Positions 44,301-57,701 are shown, counted from the stretch's first letter. The stretch: DNA of 64,000 nt from Cerrena zonata (GCA_038087015.1 JASBNA010000003.1:434001-498000), one strand, 5' to 3'. The notes: generated by a model not told the origin, from the sequence alone. Numbers and translations: made by a program.

Positions 44301-46142
44301 CTACGACCCTTGTTCACCTTCTGGTGCACCCTAAACAAATCATCGAGATATCAAAATTAATAACTCCACCATAACGCGAGGAACAGACAACGCACATATG
44401 TGATATAATCAGGACTTTCACAGGCCTTGTACTCTCTCAAGAGTTCCTCGGCAGTTGCGCTGAAGAGTGTCAGTTTAGACATACGTACGCCACATGTGCA
44501 CGTCAATCATGGAACTTACCGGGCGTCGTCAAACTCCTCTAATCCATTCTCGAACATCTTTTCTTTCTTGTATTGTTCGACGAATGCATTTCGTCGACGG
44601 AGTCGGTCGAATTGGTCAATCATTCGCTTGAATAGCTACAACCACATATAGTTAGCATTGGTTATCCAGTATCTTAGCCTTTGAGTAGGAGATAAGGGAA
44701 CGTACTGAGGCAATACTCGTGTGGTTCGCGAGCATCAACCCGCTAACACGATGACTCGTAGTGACGTAGGGTGATTTGCGTGTGAGTGCCACTTGTATTG
44801 AGGCGGGTCCCCATGGAATGAAATTGGCGAGTTGACGTTCTCGGATTCGGAGAAGAGATTGATGGACCTGTTAAAATGAAATATGAGTATTTATCGGTAA
44901 TATAATGTGGAGATCGTACATCGGTTGGGTCGACATCTCCTTGGATGATGTTTAATATCGAAATATAGCATGCTGTCTTGCTTGGTGTGGTGGATACCAT
45001 TCGGTTCTTGGGTTGTAATAGACGACGCATGACGTCTAGGACAGTGGTTCTGCGGACTACTCTTGCCTACATGATTGAAATCTCATTAGCAATCTGTTAA
45101 TATCATATCGTGAGTTAGATCCGGTACTTACTGCATCGACTTGATCACTTGTGTGTGGCGTGTATGAAGTCATAAGGAAATGGCATCGAGGCGTAGGAAT
45201 CAGAGAAGCAATAATCCCAACAAGATCATTATTCATATATCCGGGGTATCGTAATGTTTGGGTACTAGCAGCCATAACTGTTGACACCAATGCATTCGTT
45301 TGGTCGAATGTGGGTGATTGAACATGTAAACGATCCGCGGATATTCGTGCAAGTGCCCCATTATCAAGCACAACAACGGAATCGGCGTGGTTAGTCAATC
45401 GCTTCAATGTCAAGAGTGCGTTGTATGGTTGCACGACGACGTCTCCTTCTTGCGCATTTGGGAATACGGAGTACGTTTGGATGAGCTTCTTGGGGAATTT
45501 GTCGTTGAGTCGTTCGAGGAGGAATGAACCGAGTCCTGAGCCTGTCCCGCCTGCTATTGAGTGCATAAGCATGAAGCCCTATCGTCTCGTGAGTGATATT
45601 GTTTGAGAGCGCGGAACGATGGAGCAATACCTCCAATGAATCGCTTCCCTCTGCCTCTCGGTCGACCATTTCCATTACTTCCTCATAGATCCTTTCTCCG
45701 GCAGCATACCCTTGTGCCCAATTGTTTCCGGCACCTCCACCATCCTCAGAGACAAAGATATTTTCTGGGTTGTACAGATTTCTGTACGGTGAAGCAAGAA
45801 TATTATTGATGACCTATTCACAAAAAGAGTTGAGTACAATAAAGCGAGTCGCTTCACCAAGCAACGCACACGAGGTTCAAGATCGACAAGAATAGCTCTT
45901 GGAATATAATGTTCGTCGTCTGCTTGGTAAAAGAAGACATCTTTACGATCGCCACCTTCTGTGGCCCACTCTTCGAGAATTCCTTCTTTATTGATGCCAT
46001 GTTCAGCGCACAACCGCTGCCAATAGACCGAACCCACTTTAACCCTTCAGTCAGATATAGTCCGGGACGGCGCATGTATCGATGGAACCGCACTTTGGTT
46101 GCCGCATTGTCCCAGTTGGACGGTGACTATCTCGCGAGGCAT
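44301..46142 (-). CDS. Gamma-tubulin
   Basis: Starts at ATG 46142: [15 protein letters not shown], then after a 57-bp intron [19 protein letters not shown]. Further blocks: [30 protein letters not shown], the tubulin signature [15 protein letters not shown] (GTP binding), [79 protein letters not shown], and the C-terminal tail ending GAPEGEQGS at 44301. It nucleates microtubules at spindle pole bodies within the gamma-tubulin complex. About eight exons, all in phase; no damage seen. It shares a short promoter region with the nucleoporin gene. Confidence 0.95.
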
Positions 46143-46418
46143 TTCCTATAGCCCAAAGCGGGGCTAGTTCCACAATTACAATAGAGACGGGAGGAGAGAA
46201 AGTGTGCAATGGGATGTATATGCTATTGTGCGGCGGAACAAGAGGGACGCGTCTGTGACAGGAGAGATCGCGCGTGTCACAGAGAGCGTGATGGTACCAG
46301 AGTGATGGGCGGCTATGGATGAGGGAACGGTGGGTCCTGGCTTCGTCGGCTCTCCAGTCACGACTCATCCAAGCCCCGCCCCTCGGTGGCTATTCCTCAT
46401 TCTTTCCTCCTCACCTTC
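46143..46418. other. Bidirectional promoter gamma-tubulin / nucleoporin
   Basis: Only about 276 bp between the two start codons, so a shared promoter is likely. No clear site recognised. Confidence 0.5.
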
Positions 46419-49400
46419 ATGGCCACTAGACCTCAGTATGCTAGGAATCGCAATGGCAGGATACCTAAAACCCCGCAACGCTCAAACTCAGTCCTAGGCA
46501 GACTGAAAAGTTTGTTTATCAATCCCTTTGGAGCTTGGGTTGGATCCGATCTCGAGAACGAGCAGGGAAAGCGACCGAGACATACAGATACAGGTTATGG
46601 AGCTGATCAAGACGATGATAGTGTACGCCGGTCCAAGAGAAAACGTCTGGATGCCTCTCTAGACGATACCGATCAGCTCTTCGAACAACCTACGTTCCAC
46701 CCTGTCACGAATGGCTACCTTGACCCCCCTCAGGAAGCGTTCAATCCCCCATTAACAAGTCCGCTCAGCGATTGTCACCGCTTGAGACCATCCAAGCCTC
46801 AGGGAGGTTACAGCCCCCGCAGAATGGCCATTATTCGCTGTCACCACAGCCTACCGCGTCTCTTAGGTCGATGAGGACCCATATTGGAAGAGACCAATAG
46901 GACATCGCGCAGATCAGACTTTGCCGATGCTACGAATGTCCCACTACCTCTATCTCGCGATGTATCTATGGAGTCTATCGGTGGTCCCGTTCGCGACTCA
47001 TCCAAGTCCCCCTCTAGATCCCGCTTTCGTATGCGGACATCTATGACACCTCAACCGAGTGGACAGAATTTTGGTCCAAGTCGTAAAGAGCGAGAGAGGT
47101 CTGAGCCACCGCCTCTGGCATCCCTGGCTACTAAACCGATGTTTGTTAAACCTCCTACTCAATTATCTACCGTATCGGAGGAACCAGTGAGACATTCAAC
47201 TGTACCTCTTGGTTCAGTCGCAGAGACACGTCGAAAGGTAAGCTTAAATGCCTCATCTCAGCACACTCGTGGCTTACTTATGGCGAAACAGGGCGTTTCA
47301 TACCCGTGAACGCAGTGCTTTTGTCCCTGTCGCGACAATTTACGGAAAGTGAACTAGATGCGCTTCGTAAGTCAAGCTGTCCTAAGAACTGTATATTTTA
47401 TTTATGTGCTAATATGACTACAGCTCAACGCCCCTTGAGTGCCGCTGAAAAGGCTTACAAGAGCTGGAGATGTACAAGACACCTCTCTTGCCAAGCAGAC
47501 TTCGAGGAGCGCCGTCAATCCAGACATGTTCAAAACGAAGCCTGTTCATTCCTTGGCTGTCATGCATGACGATCGAGACGATATGCCTCGATTGGGTACT
47601 TCGGATAAACAAAGCGCCAAGAAGAGGCCAGCGAAAGGCAAACCCTATTCAGGCAGTGGTGGTGTGAAGAAATTGATTCAGCGCCGTAAACGGGAAGAGA
47701 AAGAGGAAAGGCAGAAAGAGAAAGAAGCCGCGATCGTGACTGATGCGGAAGAAGAGGAAGCAAGAGCGGCTGAGAAAAAGGTGGAGGAATTGCCAAAGGA
47801 GAACGAGGCAAACATGCAGGAACGTCGTGGGTTCACTGTGGTTCCAAGTGGTGGAGGACGTGAGCGATCGTCTCTTCGGGTTGGTCGCAACAAGACGAAT
47901 GTCTACCATGAGGCTGCTGCTTCACGATCCAAGAAGGCGTTCTCAGCTAGGTACGATGAGGATGAAGCAGATGACGAGGAGGAAGAACCGCAAGAGGTTC
48001 CTAGGCTCAAGCCAATGTTCCAGCCCCCTCCAAACTTCAGTTTCTCGACTAATGTGAGTTGTATTAAGTCCTGCAAGATCGATAGTGATACTGATATGCC
48101 TTTCCAGGTCTCACCTATCAAGCATGACTCTTCTACAGCGAAAGAACCACCGATTGCTGCTCTTCCGTTCTCACTGAGCAAATCTCAGACGCCTTCCAGC
48201 ACAGCACCCACTCCGTCGGAGACCAGCAAGTCTTCTTCCCCCTTCCAGGAGACCGTTGCGAGCAATTCCGCGGTACCAGCTGCAACTCCTTCGGAGGCCG
48301 TCCCGGTGTCTGCACCAGCTCCCACATCTTTGTTTGCGAATACGCCGCCATTTTCACTAGCTCCGGCTGCTCCGGTTACTCCAGCGAAACCTGCAGAGTC
48401 ATCCACCTCCAACTCTGGCTCCTCAATCCCTAATTTCTTTGCCAACTCAGCGATAATCAACAATGCGCCGAAATTAGTCACCACTCCATTCGTTCTGCCC
48501 GGTTCGCCCAAGCCTACGCCTATAATCCCGGTAGCAGGAGGTTCGTTGTTTGGAGGTGTACAGAAACCTGCGGATACAGCTGCATCATCGACGTCTTTGT
48601 TTGGTGATAAGCCAGTCATTCCTTCGCTAGCAAGTGCAGCACCTATTCAGGAGAAGGCTAAGGTACCCGAGAACTCTACTACAGAAACTGGGAAGCCCCC
48701 CGTTGGATCTCTATTTGGATCGACTCCAGCAACTGGTGGTTTCTCGTTTGGTACACCCCCTGCTAGCACCAATACGGCACCTGCGCCCCCAGCTGCTCCG
48801 TTCTCTTTGTTTGGCACTTCTAAGCCTGCTGAAACAGCTCCTGCACCTCCAGCTGCGCCTGCTTCAGCCTTTAGTTTTGGTGCCCCTTCGAAACCAACGG
48901 AGCAACCCAAGGAAAATGCTCCTCAAACATCATCAGCATTCAGCTTCGGTGCTCCTGCCAAACAACCAGAAGCCCCCAAACCTTCCACTTCGTTGCCCTT
49001 CTCATTTGGTGCACCCAAAGCAGATGCTCAGAAGGAACCAGAGGTCAAGCCTGTTGCTAGCACACCCAGTCCCGCGCCACTCTTTGGAGCTCCTGCAGCG
49101 TCTGCACCCTCGGCAGCTCCCGCCACCGAACAACCGAAATCTCTATTCAACTTTGGAGCATCGGCAGCAAGTTCTACGGGTTCGTCTGCCCCTACGATTG
49201 AGGCCCCGAAACCTCTCTTTGGCGGAAACAATGGCTCTCCTTTCAGCTTTGGTCAACCGTCCAGCTCTCCTGCACCAGAAGCACCGAAGTCTCTATTCAC
49301 TTTCGGAGCTTCTCCTTCTCCTGCACCTCCGTCTGCGACTGAAAACAAAGCACCGTTCACTTTCGGAAGCACACCTTCTCCTGCACCACCTGCTGCGACA

Positions 49401-50266
49401 AATAGTCTGTTCTCTGGACCCGGCGACTACTGAGCACCGAAAGCAACGTTCTCGTTTGGTGCTCCAAGCACACCAGTCAGGCCGGTTACGCCACCTCAGA
49501 GGGACAATGAGATTGCGATGGATGAGAGTCCAACGCGGAGCACGATGGACGTCAGTGGAAAGCCTGACCTGAAGTTACCAACTTTCTCGTTCTCTGCTCC
49601 TAGTTCCTCGCCTTTCGGACAGCCCACGACGCCTGTTAATAACAGTACATCGCCTTTCGCATTCGGTGCACCATCATCGAATCTTTCGGAGCGAAACCGA
49701 GTGAACCAAAACCAGAGGAGAAGCCGCCTGCAACGTCATTTGCAAGTTTCGGAACCTCTTCTGGCCCTGGATTCTCGTTTGGTAAACCCGCTGAAGCTCC
49801 GAGGCCTTCTACAGCCTCCGGAGCATTTTCGTTCTCTCAACCATCCGTCCCACCGATCAACACGGCTCCATCCTTTGGTTTCGGACCGTCGACCTCGTCT
49901 ACCAATGGTTTCGGTGGGTCATCCACACCTGCCAGTCCGTCGACGTTCAACCAGCCGTCTGCTTTCAATTTTGGATCCTCGAATCCTACACCAGCATCTG
50001 CTACTGCCCCGTCAATGCCATTCGGATTCGGCAGCAGTCAACCTGCTTCTCCTGCCGCTGGTACTTCTGGCCTTCCTAACGCTCCTGCTGGATCCACGTT
50101 TGCCTTTGGCACTCCAAGCCCAGCAACCCCAACCTTCGGTGCACCAGCACCGACTCCCGGTGGTGGACCTCAGTTTACTCTAGGTGCCGCCCCACCCCAG
50201 ACTACGGCCAGTTCAGGTGGTCGTCAAATTAAGAAATTGCCGAGCCGTCGAGCTGGCAAACGTTGA
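46419..50266 (+). CDS. FG-repeat nucleoporin (Nup1/Nup60/Nup153-like), several frameshifts
   Basis: The N-terminus MATRPQYARNRNG followed by LGRLKSLFINPFG suggests a membrane-binding amphipathic helix, as in Nup1/Nup60. Basic patches follow, then a long FG-rich region (47900-50200) with FSFG, SLFG and FGAP units, ending KKLPSRRAGKR. Such proteins line the nuclear basket and bind importins. Introns are near 47237-47291, 47368-47426 and 48054-48107. The frame breaks repeatedly: near the C5 run at 46746-46750, the CCC at 46878-46880, the AAA at 47234-47236, around 47460-47510, an in-frame TGA at 49431 with compensating local shifts, and at TTT near 49684. Sequence on both sides of each break is coherent FG-Nup protein. 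Homopolymer errors are the likely cause; true decay would be surprising for a basket Nup. Confidence 0.75.
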
Positions 50267-50875
50267 ATGAGACTTTCATGCGTCAGACTCATTGCGAGTC
50301 TCGATTTCTACTCTCTTCCGACACACGGACGTATTATTTGCATAACTCATATGCTATCTCTCTATTGACGCTAGGTCTCCGGTTACCCTCTACATCCCCC
50401 ACACAATCCGCATACTTCGTTGTTTATTATTTCATTCGTCTCTCCTCATCTCTTTTCTTTGCATCCCATTGATCTCAGTCTCAGTCGCATATCTTTTTAC
50501 TGGCCGTTACAGGCCCTCATTGACTCATTCCATAGTCACATCATACACCTGGCTTAAGGCCAGGTTCCCCATACTGCATTGTTGTTAGGTAGTAGCTAGG
50601 TAGTTTTCTCTTTATCTTTTTCTGGTCGTTGTCAGGCTAAAGGCCTATGCATTGCGTATTATTTTTGCACGCAGAGGTGCGTAGGTAGGTATCTATCCAA
50701 AATAGCCACTAGCTTTAGGATTACATAGTCGTAGGTAGGCATTTCATTCTAGACTGTTGTCATTATACAATGTCGTCGGCAAAGCAACATAAATGAGGGG
50801 TGTGAGTGGTGTGTCTAACTAATGAAAGGAGAAGAGCAAAAAGGGAACAAAGAATGATACAAAGTACATAATGGA
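50267..50875. other. Tail-to-tail spacer nucleoporin / YME2
   Basis: No gene. Contains several GTAGGTAG-like words (50590-50740) and a short palindrome CTGGCTTAAGGCCAG near 50551-50565, which could act in 3' end formation. Confidence 0.5.
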
Positions 50876-53800
50876 TCAAGAGGATTTCGACAGAAGCTTC
50901 TTCAAAGCGATATTCTGCTTCTCCAAATTCTCGATCTTCACTCCTGCAGCATGAAGGTTCTTGAGGACATGTTCACGTCTTTGCTTGACGGCTCTGTTCG
51001 GTCCCCACCATGTGGAGGTGCCAGCATCGATGTTATTCAGCGCAACGAGCTCGTCCTCGCACGTCTTCACAACGCTCTCCGCCGAAGCAAGTAGTTTCAT
51101 GTTAAATGCGATGTCTTGGGTTGCTTGGAAGACAGTATCTATGCAAAGATAGTTTGAACGCGGTCTATTATGTTGGACCATGAAAACGCTTACCATGTAC
51201 AAGTCTTTCGAACACGTATCGGTAAACAGGTTTACCAGGCTTGATGGTGGAAGGACGTCCTACAGAACCAACAGAACATCAGTCACGATGATTGGCGGAT
51301 GAGATTCAGAGTCTATGTACCATTATGAGTCGCGATAGAGATAAGTTCAGCATGCTCCATGTTGCGCAGGGCCGTCTCGTCCCCCTTGAAGGGGAACTCC
51401 AACAAGAGATCGTGATACGAAATCTGTCCATCTCCGTTAGTACCTGACAACATCATTGCGAAAAGAGCTCATTACCTCAGTTTTATTAGCCAACTGCTTC
51501 ATAATCATCCAAGCTTGCTCTCGTGTCCAAGATAGACTCTTTGCGTCTTCAAGATCGTCACCGAATGCATTTTTGCGTAGTTCGCTAGTTCCTCGAGAGA
51601 TAATGTCCTCTACAGCCTCTTCGACTGACTGTCCGCTTCGAACCTTGTGAATCAACTAGTCAAAGCCCGATGATTAATGTTGTGTTTCAAGCATTTGCAC
51701 AGTCACACGGTGCTTACGCTTTCAAGATCACTGGCACGACCGCCGAGACGTTGGATATAAGAAACCTGTTCGCTATGGAAATTGAGGTCGATCCCAACAT
51801 CGTGAAGTTTCTGCTTCACGAATGTGAGGGAGCTGGCACTGTCCGCGTCAGAAAGTGCGATATTGTTTAGAGGTTTCTGAGGAAGGGCTTTCAAAACATG
51901 CGTCAGGACCGTTCAATGAATTCTGAATCAACTTCATACTCATACCTTTCGCGATACGCTTCGCGTTCTCTCTATTTGCACTTATAACGATCACATGCGC
52001 AACCTGGGAACACCAGTCAGTATTATTATTTTGAATAAATGAGGGTCATTGTCGCATACCTGGTTTTCAGCCAGTGTAGCAGCCCACTGTGACAAAACAT
52101 CGAGTAACTCCTCGCGCCGAGTTCCTCCACCTTTCGACTCGAAGTTCTTGATGATCACAACCGGCATCGACTCGATAGGCCTGCAAATCTGCTGTATTCT
52201 GCTGTCTTCTCTTCGCCTCTTCAGCAGATGTCAGATACTCGCTTCTATCTCCCTTTTCATCTACAGACGCGATTGAAGGCGCATCTGCATCCTGAGCACT
52301 GAACCATTCATCTCCGATTCCTAGTTCGCTCATGATACCATTTCCAGCCAGGCAGTCTAATCGACCGTCGTGCCAAGTACCTTCTTTGATACGTCTCGAT
52401 ATATGAGCTTCTTGCTCCCTTCGTACCTGGTCGAGCTCTTCTTTCTTGCGTTTATCTTCCTGTTGTTGCTTATACGATGTATTGACTCGTTTCAGCCCGG
52501 TCCCAACGACCTCCAAGATCTGTTTGAGTTGGTCACTGATTGAGGAACTGAGACCCGCTACATTGAAGTAATGGAATCAGTAGGACATAAACGGGAATGA
52601 TGGAGACGCTTACTCTTTTGCCCAATAACACCAACGCTTGCAAGATCAATGAGGTTGTTCATTGAGTTCAGGAATGAGAATACAGGCCAGTAACCAGTCT
52701 GACTAGCAAGGCCCGTAACCAAGGCTGACTCTGACGTAGCTTTCGAAAGTGCACCGACGTCGATAATTAGAGTTTTGCTGTAAGCGACGTGTGAGTTTCA
52801 AGAAGAAGAGAAATATTCAATTTCATACCGTCCATTCTCTCGAAGTATGTTACCCAACATGGAAGACTTGCCACTACCTTGAGGGCCGTGTAAGAATACT
52901 ATTGTGTCTAAAAGCAATGTCAGTAAGCGATATTCAACACTTTATTAAGTCTAGACGTACTTGGCATGTCGGAAAGATATCTTTGGAGTGCATCTTGTGC
53001 ATCCATACGTTCCTTCCAGGTCTGTTGTTGACTGGGCTTCTTTTCGCCATCATCAGCAGCATGGTCGTCAGTGAAGCGGTCAACGGTGTTGGTGCGAAGC
53101 CATTGATAGAGTTTGAATTCTACATAGTTTATAATTGTGAGCATACCATCGTCACATCAAAAACACTTTATAACCTACGTCTGATGTCAAACCAGTCTTG
53201 CATCTTGCCTTCCACCATAAATACTCGAATAGGATCAAATATCTGAGAAAAAATGAGTACAGCATGGAGGTCAAAAAGTACATGCAACTTACTGTGTATG
53301 TGAAGGTACCCAGTATGAAGAATAAAACAGGCAGGAATATACGAGGATGGCTGGTGATATAATTTCTTATAGCATGGGCTTGTACCGGTGCCTGGTAGCT
53401 CGTTTTCAGTCGTGTTTTGGTGGTGGAGTTTGGTGAAGAGATCATTAGTCCGTGAAGAGTATTCCGCGCCCTCACAGCTCCTCGAATATTACGGAATAGT
53501 ACGGTACTAGAGCGCAGAGTTCCGGCGGGGACCGGTGAAGGGGGTACTATGTCACCCATGCGACCGTAGGGCTATTAAATCACAAGTTAGGTCTATGAAT
53601 TTGCCTGAACGGAAATAACGCACTCGTAGAAGCGAATAAAGTGTTTCTTCGTCAACATCCGGACCTTCAAACGTGATTTTGACAATTGGGGAAGGATATC
53701 GCATCAAGTCCTTCAACATTACTGTGAACAAGAAACAATATAGATCATAAATGAGTACTGACCTCTCTCCATGGGTTCCCTTTCACCAGCCAAACATCTC

Positions 53801-54416
53801 CCAATGACATCCCAGCCCAAGACGGTACACCTCCGCCTTGCGCTACAGTGTTACGCACATCCGACAGTATCTCTTCAAGGGCAACATCCGCGTTGCCGGA
53901 GTCGTACCCAAATTTGATGAACACACCACCATCTTTCAATTGGGGTTCCAGTTCAATTATCCGAAAGCCGTGGTTGTTGACGTCTTTCAATAGAGCGTGG
54001 AGTCTTTCAAGTAGGGTTTCCTCTCGGAAGTATCCAAGGTAATAACGAACACTAAAGGCGAGTTAGACTTGGAGCGTACTGGGTTGGATTTAAGTTGCAC
54101 CAACGTACTCCCATGTCCCTAGCTTGACCGGGAAAACAGAGTCGACAAACAACCAGCCTTCGCGGTTCGTCTACAGAATGACGAGTAAGTTATAAGTGTG
54201 TACCCGTAATTCCATATTGCACCAATAAAGACAAACGTTTCTTTCCGAGGGATCAGTGCTTTCACTGCTGGTGCTTGCTAGTGCTTCGGAGTATTGCCTG
54301 GTTTGATGCCGTAAATGGGATAGTTGCACACGAGACTTGCTCGTGTGTCTCGCTGCCAGCCGTGCTGTTTGTAGTATATTGTGCGATATCGCCACCGAGC
54401 TCTTCGACAACGACAT
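50876..54416 (-). CDS. YME2: Mitochondrial inner-membrane protein YME2 (RNA12 family)
   Basis: Start MSLSKSSVAISHNILQTARL (54416) is a mitochondrial presequence. Blocks: TNREGWLFVDSVFPVKLG, YLGYFREETLLERLH, an RRM-like region with MRYPSPIVKITFEGPDVDEE, a transmembrane helix IFLPVLFFILGTFTY, RVFMVEGKMQDWFDIR, the Walker A HGPQGSGKSS (GxxGSGKS), IESMPVVIIKNFE, ADSASSLTFVKQKL, YIQRLGGRASDLE, and a C-terminal coiled coil ending LLSKSS. The family affects mitochondrial DNA escape and nucleoid structure in yeast. The acidic linker before IESMP is joined in phase if a 58-bp intron (GTATCT to TTGCAG, about 52186-52243) is removed. About fourteen exons; intact. Confidence 0.9.
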
Positions 54417-54837
54417 AGTAGATACAGCGATGTAGTAAGTTCAGAAGGAGCAGAGTTATATTCAGACAGAATCGCTCATAGGAGAGAGAGAGTCCAATAC
54501 TCGCCGGAATGCCGAGGAGATTTTGGTTATGACGTACATTCATCCCTCTTGACTAAAATGGAAGGCGGAGGCTTTAGAATCTAACATGTGCAAACAACCG
54601 TCGGCGTTTTGCGACAATATCCTTCCTGTCGAGTCTGTTCCTCATTCACTGTACATGTCACAGATATATCGGTATTGATTGAGTTGTATACCGGCCTAAC
54701 CCAGCTCTATCCGCTCCTCCTAGGATTACACCTTCGCTACCTAGACCTCTTCAATAGAGCCTTCAAATTCTTGGGCATAATACTACCAAACCCCACTTAC
54801 TCCGAGTCGTAGCCTAGCACATACTTCAAGCGGAATC
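54417..54837. other. Divergent promoter YME2 / TRAPPC13
   Basis: About 420 bp between the start codons; no distinct motif recognised. Confidence 0.5.
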
Positions 54838-57230
54838 ATGACTTCCACGGAAGGCCCTCCTCATCTCTTGTCCCTCAAAGTGATGCGCGTCTCAGTGCGT
54901 GGTTAGGTCCTTAGCTTTTCCTTTGCTATGTACATATCGTGACTATTAGCGACCGGCATTGGCTTCATCATGGGAGCCATTCTACTCAAGTTCGCCCTCG
55001 TTCTCTGCTCGATCAACAGCTTTGCTCGTGTCATTGCAGACAAAAGAAGCTCTGCCTGGACATCCCAAGACCCTCCGTGATTTCAATCTCGGCGAGATCC
55101 TCATGCTTCCAGCTGCGTTTGGTGCAATTCAGTTGGGCGAAACATTCTCTAGCTGCATAGCTGTAAATAATGATACAGCAGTGGATATTGAGGGTGTTAC
55201 ACTCCGTATCGAGATGCAGTCGACAACAACGAAATTGGTTCTCGCTGAATTTGGAGGACCCAACTCTACCCTTGCACCTGGTGATACAATGGAGAATGTT
55301 GTACACCATGAGATCAAGGAACTCGGCCAGCATGTCCTCGCTTGCTCTGTGTTTTATCGTTTACCCCCTGGTGCTCGTCCTCATCCGTCTTCCTCGGAAT
55401 CTCAGGATCCTTCGATTCAATCATTCCGCAAATTTTACAAGTTCCAAGTACGCCATACATACTTTCATATATAACGCATCTCATTTTTATGTTTGTAACT
55501 ACAGGTAACAAACCCCCTGTCAGTGAAGACGAAAGTTCATCTCCCACGCTCACCATCCGCGATGTTGTCTGTCGCCGAAAGGGAGAAGGTTTTCCTTGAG
55601 GTCCATATCCAGAATCTGACACAGGACGCTATGTGGCTGCAACGTATGCATTTCGAAAGTACCGATGGATGGCAGGTTGTAGATGCTAATGGTGGAAATG
55701 TTGCTGGAAAGGACCCTGGAGAATCTTTATTTTCTGGAGCAATGGCTCTTATGCAGCCACAAGATATGCGACAGTATATCTACATCTTGACTCCTTCCAT
55801 TATTCCACCGTTCCCAGCGACCCATACCCCAGGCGCTGTTATACCCCTTGGACGCCTCGATATCTCATGGCGCTCATCCTTTGGTGAACCGGGACGCTTG
55901 TTGACATCAGTAAGTCTTCCGCATAGAACATAAGTGTCATGACTTAATCATCAACGCAGATGCTTTCTCGTCGGATACCATTAGTACAGCCTATGGCAGT
56001 TCCTGCTCCTCCACCAAAGCAAGCTGCTTCCGCTCTACCTTTACACCTTCAGCGCAGTGCGTCAGTCGCATCAGCTCCATCCCGTATGCAGTCACCGCAT
56101 CTTGCACAAAGGCCTATGAGCCCACCTGCTGCACCCGGTTCTCCTCAACCGTACCGACCTGGCTCACCGTTCCGCAATAGGCAAAGTACTATAGGTGTAC
56201 CACCTAGAGTAGGCTCCCCAGCACCTGTGTCACCCCAGCCACCTACTCCCACGCCTCAAAAGCCAGTTCCGGATATTGAAATCGACCTGGTAGTTAGATC
56301 AATACCTCGTGATGATCTCTCTATTGAGAAGCCCTTCCGAGTAGCGTTCACACTGAACGTCTCCGCACTCGTTCCCTTAGCTCCTACTGGGCAATCTCGC
56401 CGAAGGCGCAACTTAACATTTGCTATTCAACATGTTCAACCTCCGCGCATACGGGCTGCTGTCCTACCTAAAGCCGTAACTCAAACACAAACTGAACCTT
56501 GGAGTCCACGCTTACCCTCGTCTGGATTCTCTACGCCGTCACCTTATGCTACACCTCTCAGGGCGGACTTTCATGACACCTTGGCTCGTAAACTGCTCGT
56601 AGCGTCGCCTCGAGCTACTTCCTCTGAGATAGGGAGCGACTCCGGTTTTGATGCCGAAGGTCGAGAATCCGCAAGGGAGACGCCCTTACCAGGAGGCCTC
56701 CGTAAGGCTCCTGAGGCAATCACTCTCCCACCGCCTTTCGCTGCTATTGCCGATCCTAACGCGGAACCGAGGCAGCACTCTCATGATGTCGTGTCGCAAG
56801 GACCTTCTGCACTATTCCTCCCTGCGATGCAGTTCTCCATTATTGACGGACAGGTTTTGGAACACGCCACAGTGGCTGAAGGTTGGTCGCGCTGCGCGAC
56901 ATGATCGAAATTGGAGCGAAAGTACTATTACCACCACGGATAGTGAGGCGGATAGTGAGCTTGATGTGCCGTTGGGGCTTGTTCAGCGTTCCGTCAGAAC
57001 GATATCCTCACACGAGTTTGAGCTAGAATATCTGCCGCTTCGATCCGGGTTCCTCACTATCGGCGGCATTCGCGTTGTCTTAGGTAGATGACAAACTGTT
57101 CGACGAGTCTGATGACTCTGTAATTGAAACAGGCAAACCGAAGGGGTCAGACATTGTACGAAGTGTCAAGGAGTACGATGTTGTTGGGGAGGTGTGGGTC
57201 AAAGCGAGTGCAGCTCAGGCGAGCGTATAG
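54838..57230 (+). CDS. TRAPP complex subunit 13 (DUF974), probable frameshifts
   Basis: Start ATG 54838: TSTEGPPHLLSLKVMRVS, then RPALASSWEPF after a 58-bp intron. Conserved blocks: LMLPAAFGAIQLGETFSSCI, DIEGVTLRIEMQ, ENVVHHEIKELGQHVLACSV, RKFYKFQ, FLEVHIQNLTQDAMWLQ, DISWRSSFGEPGRLLTS. A long Pro/Ser-rich insert follows (55985-56270), then VVRSIPRDDLSIEKPFRVAF, and near the end FELEYLPLRSGFLTIGGIRV and EYDVVGEVWVK. It is a subunit of the TRAPP complex, which tethers vesicles in ER-Golgi and autophagy traffic. The reading frame shifts by one near 56885-56900 (before HDRNWSES) and again at GG 57083-57084 (VVL to VDDKLFDESDD). Both are beside short homopolymers, so base-call errors are likely. 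Confidence 0.8.
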
Positions 57231-57701
57231 TCTGTGATTGTTTCTTCCTTCTGATCTGCGATGCCCGTTGCTACTGGTGGACGTAACTCGGGAGATCTTT
57301 GGCTTGGAGACTGTATATAGACTAGTCCGTAGGCATTAATACGGGCTGTCACTGGCAGGATGCTTATTGTTTCCGAACCATTGTGACTGTTTTTCCGAAC
57401 ACGAGGTAGGGAATCTTTGTAAAGGGAAGGGGACGATGTTACGAGTGGACTTTCATGTAATCTTGTCTCCGGCGTGAATTGAAAGAGAGATAATTGAGAC
57501 GAAATACACTATCATGATGTGGGTATTATATCATGAGAGCAAACGACAGAACCTACCAATTTTGGCGGACAATGATCGATCCGCTTCGATCGGGACGGAG
57601 GTGCAAAATCGATTCGGAGGGAGCGCGAGTTTCACTTGCGCTCTTCTGCATGGCCGACCGTCTGGATAGTCTATGCAGTTCCTAATGGTCTTGTCTGCGC
57701 A
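57231..57701. other. TRAPPC13 3' flank and BMT2 promoter
   Basis: No gene or RNA seen. Confidence 0.5.

Noticed and set aside
47560..49231. Antisense and alternate-frame open frames within the nucleoporin
   Set aside because: They are shadows of the FG-repeat coding sequence, caused by its biased codons.
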